NCBI GenBank assembly: GCA_937871605.1
Contig: CALMRM010000026.1
Span: 1 to 12,988 of the forward strand
Direction of reading: 5' to 3'
Origin: an uncultured Terriglobus sp.
GTDB taxonomy: Bacteria; Acidobacteriota; Terriglobia; Terriglobales; Acidobacteriaceae
Length of the DNA stretch: 12,988 bases
The position numbers were made by a program, and so were the translations under genes. The notes beneath the pieces are model-generated. The model saw only the letters and a program-made list of their open reading frames with translations. It ran no database searches and was not told the origin of the DNA. Below, piece after piece: positions 6,797 through 12,988 of this stretch (the stretch's first letter is position 1; each line of letters opens with the position of its first letter).

Positions 6797-6988
6797 CTAG
6801 CAAGCTGAGTTGTCGACACGCAAAGCTCTGAAGTCTCTGCGGAGTTCATTACACGTTTCGTGCATTTCACGTGCGATGCCAAGCATTCGAGCTTCAAGCC
6901 GTGTTACACGCTGACTCATTTGGATGGCGGCCAGCACCACCAACACGCTAGGCACACCTATAGCGAAGTAGAACTGCAGGTTGCTCAT
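6797..6988 (-). CDS. Small single-pass membrane protein with coiled coil
   Basis: A 63-residue protein with an N-terminal membrane helix (about 5-24), then a heptad-like charged helix (about 26-58) with Leu/Met/Arg/Glu spacing typical of a short coiled coil. I do not recognise a named family, but small proteins beginning 'M-S/T-N-L-Q-F-Y-F-A-I-G' recur in acidobacteria from memory. The topology suggests an anchor with a cytoplasmic or periplasmic coiled-coil stalk. Its ATG lies 97 nt downstream of the sorting-signal protein on the same strand, beyond a strong inverted repeat, so it is probably a separate transcript. No strong ribosome site is seen. Confidence 0.65.
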   Translation of the reverse strand: MSNLQFYFAIGVPSVLVVLAAIQMSQRVTRLEARMLGIAREMHETCNELRRDFRALRVDNSAC

Positions 6989-7033
6989 GCGCTCAGCATA
7001 GCAGGGCTGGGCGGCGCAGAGACCTGTCGGCAG

Positions 7034-7068
7034 GGTGAAGGGGCGCGGTTGTGCAAGGCCCCTTCACC
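7034..7068 (-). terminator. Strong inverted repeat downstream of the sortase-substrate gene
   Basis: GGTGAAGGGGC (7034-7044) is a perfect 11-bp complement of GCCCCTTCACC (7058-7068), with a 13-nt loop. It can extend outward by CAG/CTG with one bulge. It starts 17 nt past the stop of the minus-strand gene ending at 7086. No T-run follows on that strand, so termination may be inefficient or factor-dependent, or the hairpin may protect the mRNA 3' end. Confidence 0.55.
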
Positions 7069-7085
7069 TGTTACGCGATACGCGA

Positions 7086-7739
7086 TTAGACGCGCTTGCG
7101 CCAGCCAAACACGTACCCCACTGCCAGCAGTGCCGCTCCGCACACGCCGATGAGTGGCAGGTTGCTGCCCGAGTCTGGCATCTCCAGATTGGGTTCCATG
7201 AAGAGTGCGAGCGAGCCCTGCTGCGCAGGCGGCTTCACGGCGCTGAGTGGCCGGTTGTCGCCTTCGGCGCGGACCACCACCATGGTCAAATCCACTTCGT
7301 CGCCCGCCTTGACGGACGAGACCGGCACATCCTTGCCACCCTCGCTTACGCTGCCGGCGGGTAGGATCAGCTGTTTGTTCTCGCCCGACACGCTGACCAG
7401 GAGTGTATTAGGCGGCGTGATGCTGACGACCTTACCTTTCACCGTGCTGACGTCGTCGACCGGGCGGCCTGCGCCAGCAGGGTCACCGGTCAGCACCGTG
7501 CCGGCCTTCAGGCTCGACACGGCGACATCGCCACTGCCTGTGGCGACATGCGCAGCAGGCTGCACCTTGTAGCTATAGGTGATGCCGTCGCTGGCGCGAT
7601 TCACCACCAGGGTGTCACCGGCAACGTAGACAACTTTGCCGCCAGGGACAGCAGCGGCATGGGCCAGGGCGGGTGCAGCGGCGACGATGCCCGCTGCAAC
7701 GAGCAGACAACACGGGGTGAGCAGGGATGAGCGGCGCAT
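7086..7739 (-). CDS. Secreted protein with C-terminal sortase-type sorting signal
   Basis: A 217-residue exported protein and the presumed substrate of the sortase encoded just upstream. A signal peptide (MRR, hydrophobic core, ALAHA-A near 25-30) leads into two similar segments (about 34-87 and 102-154). Each starts GKVV, has a [DN]TL[VL]V strand pair and ends DV-x-VSS-[LV]-KAG. The C-terminus shows the three parts of a cell-wall/surface sorting signal: MPDSGS (187-192, an LPxTG-like variant), a hydrophobic helix (193-211) and a basic RKR tail (214-216). The start at 7739 is chosen over an upstream in-frame codon at 7799 because GGAG lies 6 nt before it and the signal peptide starts there. 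It lies 31 nt after the sortase stop, forming an operon. The segments' function is unknown. Confidence 0.85.
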   Translation of the reverse strand: MRRSSLLTPCCLLVAAGIVAAAPALAHAAAVPGGKVVYVAGDTLVVNRASDGITYSYKVQPAAHVATGSGDVAVSSLKAGTVLTGDPAGAGRPVDDVSTVKGKVVSITPPNTLLVSVSGENKQLILPAGSVSEGGKDVPVSSVKAGDEVDLTMVVVRAEGDNRPLSAVKPPAQQGSLALFMEPNLEMPDSGSNLPLIGVCGAALLAVGYVFGWRKRV

Positions 7740-7745
7740 ACAGTT

Positions 7746-7749
7746 CTCC
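7746..7749 (-). promoter_or_regulatory. Ribosome binding site deciding the sorting-signal protein start
   Basis: GGAG on the minus strand, 6 nt before the ATG at 7739, sits inside the 31-nt gap to the sortase gene and supports the shorter, signal-peptide-bearing product. Confidence 0.6.
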
Positions 7750-7770
7750 AGAGCGAAAGTGTGCAGCAAA

Positions 7771-8427
7771 CTACAAACGGCTCCCCACAGCAGGAGCAAT
7801 CAGGGAGGCGCGAACCACATACCGCTGTGGTGCTGCGCCAAGATAGAAGAAGGGGTAACAGGTAACCAGCGTGAGCGTGGGCGCGTGAGTCGGCTGCAGC
7901 GCTGCCGTGTCGTTGCGCGCAACCACGTCAAGCCGGTCGACGCGGTACCGATCGACGCCGCCCGCCCGCGCCAGTTCAATGCTGTCACCCACGGAGACGT
8001 TCTTGAGGCGACGAAAGAAGCCGTCACGATGCCCCGCGATGACGACGTTGCCCAAGCTGCCCGGTAGGGCGGTCCCGGACAGATGACCAGCGGCACGGTT
8101 CAGCACTGTGGCAGAGGTGCCTTCCAGCACGGGCACTTCAATGTGTGCAGCGGGAAGACGTAGCACTGCCTCCGGCAGAGGCATGGCGACGCGTAGCGCC
8201 TTGCGATATGCCGTGACACGGCCTGGAGCCCAGCCTGCGGTTTCCGCGTGATTCACCTGAAAGCGTTGCAGTTCCAGTCGCGACAGTACTGTGCCGCAGA
8301 GCGTGCCCCCCAGCCAGACCGCGAGCAGCAGCGCACCGAACCATCGGCATACGCGGGCGGCGTGCTTGCGCAGGGTATCTGGCTCAAGCCGTTGTGTGAG
8401 ACGCTCTGTCACCTGCTCTGCTCCCAT
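7771..8427 (-). CDS. Sortase (class D/E-like transpeptidase)
   Basis: A 218-residue membrane-anchored sortase. Sortases cut a sorting signal between Thr/Ser and Gly and join the substrate to an amino group on the surface. One N-terminal helix (about 29-49) anchors the enzyme with the catalytic domain outside the cytoplasm. The catalytic triad is visible: His-133 in VVIAGHRDGFF, Cys-190 in LTLVTCYPF and Arg-202 in APQRYVVRA. The TLxTCYPF pattern and GNVVIAGHRD fit single-pass class D/E or 'proteobacterial-type' sortases better than housekeeping SrtA. No ribosome site precedes the ATG at 8427; a GTG at 8412 with GGAG (8424-8421) 8 nt ahead may be the true start, shortening it by five residues. 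It forms a two-gene unit with the sorting-signal protein. Confidence 0.92.
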   Translation of the reverse strand: MGAEQVTERLTQRLEPDTLRKHAARVCRWFGALLLAVWLGGTLCGTVLSRLELQRFQVNHAETAGWAPGRVTAYRKALRVAMPLPEAVLRLPAAHIEVPVLEGTSATVLNRAAGHLSGTALPGSLGNVVIAGHRDGFFRRLKNVSVGDSIELARAGGVDRYRVDRLDVVARNDTAALQPTHAPTLTLVTCYPFFYLGAAPQRYVVRASLIAPAVGSRL

Positions 8428-8516
8428 GCGTAAGGAAGTGAACTAACGGAACGATTTTTGGACTGCCGGTGTGGATAGCATAGCCGAAAACGACTTGCAG
8501 CAGGCACAGAAATTCA

Positions 8517-9920
8517 CTACGCCGGCAGCAGTGTGCCGCCGTGAACCGGCGTCCGTACGCTGCTGCGGTTTGCCAGCCAATGCTGCCAGGCCTGCAAGCC
8601 CCGTTCGCATTGCAGCCGGTGGCGCTCCTTCTTGTCGCGAATTTGTCTGCGCAAATCCTCTTCCAGCGGTGGCAGCAGGTCAAAGGTGACATTCGCGGGC
8701 TGGAACCGCTTGGCCTCCGCATGGGTGATGTAGTGCACCAGTGAGCCATGCGCGGAGAGACGCGGCGCGGGTGTGGGCTGCTCACCACAGGCCAGGGTGG
8801 CGGCAAAGCGCCCGGCCAGCATGCCCCCGGCAATGGATTCCGTGTAGCCCTCCACGCCGCTGAGCTGCCCTGCGATCAGAATGGATGGGTGTGCGCGCAG
8901 TTGCAGCGTTTCTGTCAGCAGGGTGGGCGAGTTGATGTAGGTGTTGCGGTGGATTTGGCCGTAGCGCAGAAACGTCGCATTTTCAAGGCCAGGGATGAGC
9001 CGCAGTACGTGCGCCTGGTCGGCGAATTTGAGGTGGTTCTGGAATCCGACCAGGTTGTAGCTGTCCGCCCGCAGATTTTCGCAGCGCAGCTGGACGACGG
9101 CGTAGGGCGTTTGCCCGGTGCGTGGGTCGCGTAGGCCCACCGGCTTCATGCAGCCGAAGCGCAGGGTGTCTTTGCCGCGGCGGGCGATCTCTTCGATGGG
9201 CAGGCAGCCCTCGAAGTAGTCCAGCCGCTCCCACGCGTGCGCCTCCACTTCGTGCGCGGCGACGAGTGCGTTGTAGAAGGTGTCGTATTCTTCGCGCGTG
9301 AACGGGCAGTTGATGTAATCGGCGGAGCCCTTGTCCCAGCGCGCGGCAAAGTAGACGCGGTCCATGTTGATGGTGGTGGCGTCCACCACGGGGGCAATGC
9401 TGTCGTAGAAGCTGAGGTGGTCTGCACCGGTCAGCCGCTGCAGTTCCGCCGTGAGCGCTGGCGAGGTGAGCGGGCCGGTAGCCAGTACGGTCAGCGTTTC
9501 CGGGTCGTTCTCCTGCAGCGTGGTCACCTCCTCGCGCACCACCGTGATGTTTGGCTCGTTCGCAATCCGCTCGGCCACGCGCCGGGAGAACTCGACACGG
9601 TCCACCGCCAGTGCGTGACCTGCGGGTACGGCGCAGGCATCCGCCTCGGCCAGCAGCACGCACCCGGCGGCGCGCATCTCCTGCTTCAGGAGCCAGGGCG
9701 CGGTGTTTTCGCTCTCGCTCTTGAGCGAGTTGGAGCAGACCAACTCCGCAAAATCACTGGTCTGGTGCGCCTCGGTGGAGCGATGCGGCCGCATCTCGTA
9801 CAGCGTAACGTCGCAACCCGCACGCGCAGCCTGCAGTGCAGCCTCGGGTCCGGCCAGGCCGCCGCCAATCACATTGATCTTCTTCACATCTCCATTGTCG
9901 CAACTTTGCGGAACTTTCAC
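8517..9920 (-). CDS. trmFO: tRNA (uracil-54-C5) methyltransferase, methylenetetrahydrofolate/FAD-dependent
   Basis: TrmFO forms 5-methyluridine at position 54 in the T-loop of tRNAs, using 5,10-methylenetetrahydrofolate as carbon donor and FADH2 as reductant. The FAD Rossmann motif GGGLAG (19-24) starts the fold, followed by YEMRP (41-45) and the TrmFO signature ELVCSNSLKS (59-68) carrying a conserved Cys (62). FGCMKPVGLRDPRTG and AVVQLRCEN in the second half, then the GVEGYTESIAGG segment, complete the family pattern. Length (467) is normal. Two GTG starts compete: 9920, with no ribosome site, and 9887, which gives the usual VKKINVIGGG start but has GGAG only 2 nt ahead. I keep the longer frame. 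It lies upstream of the sortase with 89 nt between and appears to be independent housekeeping. Confidence 0.96.
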   Translation of the reverse strand: MKVPQSCDNGDVKKINVIGGGLAGPEAALQAARAGCDVTLYEMRPHRSTEAHQTSDFAELVCSNSLKSESENTAPWLLKQEMRAAGCVLLAEADACAVPAGHALAVDRVEFSRRVAERIANEPNITVVREEVTTLQENDPETLTVLATGPLTSPALTAELQRLTGADHLSFYDSIAPVVDATTINMDRVYFAARWDKGSADYINCPFTREEYDTFYNALVAAHEVEAHAWERLDYFEGCLPIEEIARRGKDTLRFGCMKPVGLRDPRTGQTPYAVVQLRCENLRADSYNLVGFQNHLKFADQAHVLRLIPGLENATFLRYGQIHRNTYINSPTLLTETLQLRAHPSILIAGQLSGVEGYTESIAGGMLAGRFAATLACGEQPTPAPRLSAHGSLVHYITHAEAKRFQPANVTFDLLPPLEEDLRRQIRDKKERHRLQCERGLQAWQHWLANRSSVRTPVHGGTLLPA

Positions 9921-9974
9921 CGGACGCTTGCGTAGCTATTCCTGTGCGGACGTAGGCATCTGGAAACCCGCACC

Positions 9975-9978
9975 GAGG
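9975..9978 (+). promoter_or_regulatory. Ribosome binding site for the Tyr/Gly-rich microprotein
   Basis: GAGG ends 6 nt before the ATG at 9985. This spacing supports that start within a frame that stays open much further upstream inside antisense trmFO. Confidence 0.55.
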
Positions 9979-9984
9979 CCTTCC

Positions 9985-10194
9985 ATGTTGTTCGTAATTG
10001 TGGTTCTCTTCCTCTTGTTTGGCCGTCGCCGGTACTGGGGAGGGTACGGCTACCCCTATGGCTATCAAACGTACGGCTACGGTGGCTACGGCTGTGGCAA
10101 CTACGGGTACCCGTATGGCGCATACAGCCCCTACAACCCGTATTACCGCCCACCGTACTACGGCTACTACCGCCCACACCGCTGGTGGTGGTAG
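9985..10194 (+). CDS. Tyr/Gly-rich microprotein with N-terminal hydrophobic segment
   Basis: A 69-residue protein missed easily because of its composition: 19 Tyr and 13 Gly. Residues 1-12 are strongly hydrophobic, followed by RRR (14-16), so the N-terminus is likely inserted in the membrane. The rest is a low-complexity run of GYGYPYGYQ-type units, changing to PYYRPPYYGYYRP and ending HRWWW. No family is recognised. Tyr/Gly-rich tails of this kind are often surface-exposed, self-associating or cross-linkable, but nothing here proves it. Start supported by GAGG 6 nt upstream. It is divergent from trmFO and converges on the acetyltransferase gene, with only 3 nt between stop codons and no terminator hairpin. 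Confidence 0.75.
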   Translation: MLFVIVVLFLLFGRRRYWGGYGYPYGYQTYGYGGYGCGNYGYPYGAYSPYNPYYRPPYYGYYRPHRWWW

Positions 10195-10197
10195 CCG

Positions 10198-10698
10198 TCA
10201 GCGCCCGGCCAGCCTGCGCAGCGCGTCGCCGGTGAGGCGCAGGTTCAGCCACTCCGGCAAGACCTGCGCGCCGGTGCTCTCGTAGAAGTCGAGCGCGGGC
10301 CGGTTCCAGTCCAGGCACTCCCACTGGAAGCGTGTGCAATGGCGTTCCACGGCAGTCTGCGCCAGCCTGCGAAACAGCGCTACGCCGATGCCGCGCTTGC
10401 GAAACGTCTCGCGCACAAACAGGTCTTCCAGGTAGAGGACCGGGCGGCCCTCCCAGGTGCTGTATTGGAAGAAGTACAGCGCAAATCCCGCCACCTGGCC
10501 TTGCCACTCGGCCATCAGGCAGCGGAAATACGGCTCGGGACCAAAGCCGTCACGCAAGAGGTCCGCTTCGGTGGCGATTGCCGCGTCCGGCTCCTTCTCG
10601 TACAAGGCAAGTTCACGGATCAGCGCAGCAATCTGGGGCACGTCGGCAGGTACGGCTTCGCGAATGAAGAGGTCGCCCGTTGCACCCTGCCGATTCAA
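10198..10698 (-). CDS. GNAT-family N-acetyltransferase, SSAT/diamine-acetyltransferase-like
   Basis: A 166-residue GNAT acetyltransferase that moves an acetyl group from acetyl-CoA to an amine. The acetyl-CoA loop RKRGIGVALF (100-109) is clear. LYLEDLFVRETFR (88-100), the ALYEKEPDA segment (31-39) and YFFQYSTWEGR (75-85) match the spermidine/thialysine acetyltransferase (SSAT) branch, so the substrate may be a polyamine or lysine-like diamine; this is family inference. The start is TTG at 10698, because no in-frame ATG precedes the domain. That TTG overlaps the TGA of the upstream secreted-protein gene by 4 nt (TTGA), indicating translational coupling. Cytoplasmic. Why it is coupled to a secreted protein is unclear. 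Confidence 0.9.
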   Translation of the reverse strand: MNRQGATGDLFIREAVPADVPQIAALIRELALYEKEPDAAIATEADLLRDGFGPEPYFRCLMAEWQGQVAGFALYFFQYSTWEGRPVLYLEDLFVRETFRKRGIGVALFRRLAQTAVERHCTRFQWECLDWNRPALDFYESTGAQVLPEWLNLRLTGDALRRLAGR

Positions 10699-11513
10699 GG
10701 CTGCGGTATCCCGCTGGGCTTGCTTGCAGGGGAAGCCGGGTCGGCCTTCTTGTCCGCAGCTGCCGCGGCATCGGCCTTCTTCTCTTCCGCGGCTGCATCC
10801 GCCTCAGCCTTGGCACGCGCGGCGGCACGCTCCTTCTCCCTTGCGGCGTCGGCTATGGCCAGGTACTTGTCGAACGGCACGCTAAAGGCGAACAACTCCG
10901 CGTCTTTCGCATCGGCCTTGCTGTGGATCATCTTGACGTACAGTTCCGCACCGCGCAGGGGTGGGTCGTCAATGTCCTTGATGTCGTAGAACAGAAAGCC
11001 GCTCGCTGAGGTGTGCGGCGGGATCACCGTTTGCGAAAAGGAGAAGTCCTTGTCGTCGTCCAGGATCTTCTTGTCCACAGGCGTGGGCTTGTAGTTAATC
11101 GGCGTCCCTGGAATGCGCTTCTGCTTGATGTCGGCGAAGCGGAACAGGCGGCGATTGAGTTCGTCCGGTGTGGCCGCGGGCAGCTTGGTGCCATCGGCGG
11201 CGATGAACTGCATGCGGGCCTGGTTCAGGTCCAGCGGTGCGTCGCCATCGTTTTGAATGACGATGCGGATTGGCAGCACGCTATGGCCCGCGTAGTCGTT
11301 GCGGAAGAACTCACCCTTCGCGCGCGTGTCGAAGGGGTCTGCTGCAACCGTGACGTGTTCCTTGTCGTGCGTCTCGCGCGCAGGATATGCCGTGGCGGCC
11401 TGTACCGGCGGCGCTTCCCGCTTAGCCGCGAGCGCCGCCGAAGGGCTCATGAATGAGCCCAGCATCAGGGCTAACAAGGCCTGCGAACGGGTTTGACCAA
11501 AGAAGTTGACCAT
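10695..11513 (-). CDS. Secreted beta-rich protein with Ala/Lys/Glu-rich C-terminal tail
   Basis: A 272-residue exported protein of unknown function. A signal peptide occupies about 1-30 (basic Arg-9, hydrophobic core, AALA-A). Residues about 50-215 look like an Ig-like beta-sandwich: FFRNDYAGHSVLPIRIVIQNDGDAPLDL-type strands, then an acidic DDDKDF segment and SGFLFYDIKD. Residues about 222-263 are a charged Ala/Lys/Glu/Asp low-complexity helix, followed by a Pro/Ser-rich end. The middle resembles bacterial proteins that hold a conserved beta domain for envelope or stress roles, but I do not recognise a named family. No ribosome site is visible before the ATG. It is the first gene of a two-gene unit with the acetyltransferase and is divergent from waaA. 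Confidence 0.8.
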   Translation of the reverse strand: MVNFFGQTRSQALLALMLGSFMSPSAALAAKREAPPVQAATAYPARETHDKEHVTVAADPFDTRAKGEFFRNDYAGHSVLPIRIVIQNDGDAPLDLNQARMQFIAADGTKLPAATPDELNRRLFRFADIKQKRIPGTPINYKPTPVDKKILDDDKDFSFSQTVIPPHTSASGFLFYDIKDIDDPPLRGAELYVKMIHSKADAKDAELFAFSVPFDKYLAIADAAREKERAAARAKAEADAAAEEKKADAAAAADKKADPASPASKPSGIPQP

Positions 11514-11615
11514 ATACGTGAGACGAACACACTGCTATAGCGGATGACGACGCACCCTGCACCGCGTCGCACCACCTGCAGTCATTATGGGTCGCGACGG
11601 TGGACGGGGTAAAGT

Positions 11616-11640
11616 GGGCTAGCCCGGTGCGCAACACCGG
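11616..11640. other. Overlapping palindromes upstream of waaA
   Basis: GGGCTAGCCC (11616-11625) is a perfect 10-bp palindrome. It overlaps a hairpin CCGGTG-CGCAA-CACCGG (11624-11640), sharing two bases, and ends 35 nt before the waaA ATG in the 162-nt divergent spacer. It could be a protein-binding site or a 5' leader structure. Nothing else in that spacer is recognisable. Confidence 0.3.
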
Positions 11641-11675
11641 TACCTCAGACTGCCCTCTGGTGCGACCTCCTCGTG

Positions 11676-12950
11676 ATGCTTCTCTACAGTGCGTTTCTCA
11701 CGTTGGCTGCCGCCCTCAGCGCGCCGGTATGGGGGTGGCGCATGGCGCGGCAGGGGCGGTATCGCACGGGCCTACGGCAGCGGCTGGGCAGTGTGCATTA
11801 CCGGCTGCGTGCAGCGGTGCAGGGCAGGCCCGTGGTGTGGCTGCACGCCGTGTCGGTGGGGGAGGTGATGGCGTCTACGCGGCTTGTGCATGCGTTGGAA
11901 GCGGCTCTGCCGGGCCATGTGGTTGTGGTCTCCACCACGACGCCCACCGGCCAGCACGTAGCGCAGCAGCGCTTTGGTGTAGACCGCGTGTTCTTCTTTC
12001 CGCTGGACTTTGCCTCTGCCGTGCGCGCCTATCTCCGTGTCTTGAAACCGCGCATGCTGGTGCTGATGGAAAGCGAGCTGTGGCCGCGCATGCTGATGGA
12101 GTGCAGCCGTGCGGGCGTACCGGTAGCCGTGGTGAATGCGCGTGTAAGCGACCGCTCGCTGCCGCGCTACAGGGCGTTGCGAACACTATGGCGGCCGCTG
12201 TTACGGCGTGTCTCGCTGTTGCTGGCACAGAGTGAGCAGGATGCGCAGCGTTGGGTGAGCATTGGTGCGCCAAAAGGACGGGTGCAGGTCACGGGCAATC
12301 TGAAATTCGACGTGCAGGAAGCTGCTGAGTCGTCACTGATCGACCAACTCGGCAGGCATGTCCCCTTAGGGGTTCGGGTGATTGTTTGTGGCAGCACGCA
12401 TGAGGGTGAGGAGGCCGTGCTGCTGGATTGCATCAGGGGCTTTTTGCCCAACCAGCAGGTCACGATCCTCGCTCCCCGCCACCCGGAACGCATTCCGCAC
12501 ATCGAGTCGCTGGCAAAGGAACGCGGTATCGGTACCGTTCGGCTCAGCCAATGGCGGCAGTCTCCTGCCGAGCTGCTTACGGACACCGTGCTGCTGGTCG
12601 ATTCAGTCGGCGAACTTTCCGCGCTCTACTCGCTTGCCCACGTTGCTTTTGTGGGTGGAAGCCTGGTACCGCGTGGGGGGCAGAACCCACTGGAGCCTAC
12701 ACGGTACGGCGTGCCGGTCGTCATGGGCGAGCACTTTGAAAACTTTCGAAGCGTCGTGGCCGCCATGCAGGAAGCAGGTGCCATCACCATCGTGACCGCA
12801 GCGTCGGTTGGCGACGCACTGGCAGCAGCACTCATGACGGAGCGTACAGAGCTTCAGAGCGAGCGTTCGCGCGCACTGTTTGACGATGAGTCGGGTGCGA
12901 CGCAGCGCACGGTAGTGGCCCTGCTGCTGTTGCTGAAGGAGGCATCCTAG
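11676..12950 (+). CDS. waaA: 3-deoxy-D-manno-octulosonic acid (Kdo) transferase
   Basis: WaaA (KdtA) adds Kdo from CMP-Kdo to lipid IVA at the inner membrane, the first step of LPS inner-core assembly. The 424-residue protein starts with a hydrophobic anchor (about 1-20), then VVWLHAVSVGEV (53-64), whose Glu-63 matches the catalytic-region Glu of the family. Also present are STTTPTGQ (86-93), VLMESELWP (129-137), VTGNLKFD (205-212) and the C-terminal GGSLVPRGGQNPLEPTRYGVPV nucleotide-binding loop. Two adjacent start codons exist, GTG at 11673 and ATG at 11676; ATG is preferred, though no good ribosome site is visible. Its TAG overlaps the next gene's GTG. Adjacency to lpxK confirms a lipid A/LPS operon and a diderm envelope. 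Confidence 0.96.
   Translation: MLLYSAFLTLAAALSAPVWGWRMARQGRYRTGLRQRLGSVHYRLRAAVQGRPVVWLHAVSVGEVMASTRLVHALEAALPGHVVVVSTTTPTGQHVAQQRFGVDRVFFFPLDFASAVRAYLRVLKPRMLVLMESELWPRMLMECSRAGVPVAVVNARVSDRSLPRYRALRTLWRPLLRRVSLLLAQSEQDAQRWVSIGAPKGRVQVTGNLKFDVQEAAESSLIDQLGRHVPLGVRVIVCGSTHEGEEAVLLDCIRGFLPNQQVTILAPRHPERIPHIESLAKERGIGTVRLSQWRQSPAELLTDTVLLVDSVGELSALYSLAHVAFVGGSLVPRGGQNPLEPTRYGVPVVMGEHFENFRSVVAAMQEAGAITIVTAASVGDALAAALMTERTELQSERSRALFDDESGATQRTVVALLLLLKEAS
12936..12942 (+). promoter_or_regulatory. Ribosome binding site for lpxK
   Basis: AAGGAGG lies 7 nt before the GTG at 12950, inside the waaA coding end. It is the strongest ribosome site in the window and fixes the start of the partial downstream gene. 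Confidence 0.75.
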
Positions 12951-12988
12951 TGGGTGCGCGCAGGCCATGGCTGCTGCCGCTGGTGCCG
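12950..12988 (+). CDS. lpxK: Tetraacyldisaccharide 4'-kinase, N-terminal fragment
   Basis: Only 13 codons are inside the window, starting with GTG in a TAGTG overlap with waaA. They read (V/M)GARRPWLLPLVP. The RPWLLPL-(V)P start is characteristic of LpxK, the kinase that phosphorylates the 4' position of the lipid A disaccharide, and lpxK commonly follows waaA. The strong ribosome site and one-base overlap imply coupled translation. The assignment rests on this short motif plus context; the kinase P-loop lies beyond the window. Confidence 0.75.
   Translation, partial: MGARRPWLLPLVP

Noticed and set aside
7740..7799. Upstream extension of the sorting-signal protein
   Set aside because: It would overlap the sortase gene and bury the signal peptide; GGAG before the internal ATG supports the shorter form.
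9237..9935. 232-codon plus-strand frame opposite trmFO
   Set aside because: trmFO is unambiguous on the other strand and the frame has no ribosome site or domain.
9703..9984. N-terminal extension of the Tyr-rich protein across antisense trmFO
   Set aside because: The upstream frame is open only because it lies opposite trmFO; the ribosome site and hydrophobic start place the gene at 9985.

Overview
The window (about 13 kb, mostly high G+C) looks like chromosomal DNA of an acidobacterium, most likely of the Terriglobia/Acidobacteriaceae type. The evidence is a TIGR03435/DUF3738 soil-associated secreted protein, a palindromic interspersed repeat of a kind I associate with that group, and diderm genes (waaA followed by lpxK) close to a sortase. 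The genus is inference.

Layout. Positions 2-1108 (+) hold the 3' two thirds of der, a ribosome-assembly GTPase. Positions 1109-1492 hold a small, probably 5'-truncated coding remnant (-) and a 150-bp palindromic repeat at 1341-1490. Three genes on the minus strand follow (4362 down to 1493): a DUF6607-like lipoprotein, a TIGR03435 protein and a family 2 glycosyltransferase, with gaps of 29 and 66 nt. A divergent spacer leads to an AT-richer five-helix membrane protein (+) whose C-terminal half resembles a small lipoprotein. After it comes a secreted yellow/MRJP-type beta-propeller (+).

From 6797 to 9920 everything is on the minus strand. In transcription order it is trmFO (folate-dependent tRNA m5U methyltransferase), a sortase, a secreted protein with a C-terminal sorting-signal-like tail, and a 63-residue membrane/coiled-coil protein. 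The sortase and its presumed substrate form a compact two-gene unit ending near a strong inverted repeat. A Tyr/Gly-rich microprotein (+) starts divergently from trmFO. It converges on a minus-strand pair, a secreted Ala/Lys-tailed protein and a GNAT acetyltransferase whose TTG start overlaps the preceding stop. The window ends with waaA (+) and the first codons of lpxK (+), the Kdo-transfer and lipid A kinase steps of lipopolysaccharide synthesis.

How it fits together. Most of the region is housekeeping (der, trmFO, waaA-lpxK) or envelope-related (glycosyltransferase, lipoprotein, secreted proteins, sortase pair). No transposase, phage gene, CRISPR array, rRNA or tRNA was seen. The closest thing to a distinct system is the sortase with its dedicated, internally duplicated substrate in an organism that also makes LPS. 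Also notable are the lipoprotein-like domain fused behind membrane helices, the Tyr-rich microprotein, and the repeat lying across a gene remnant.
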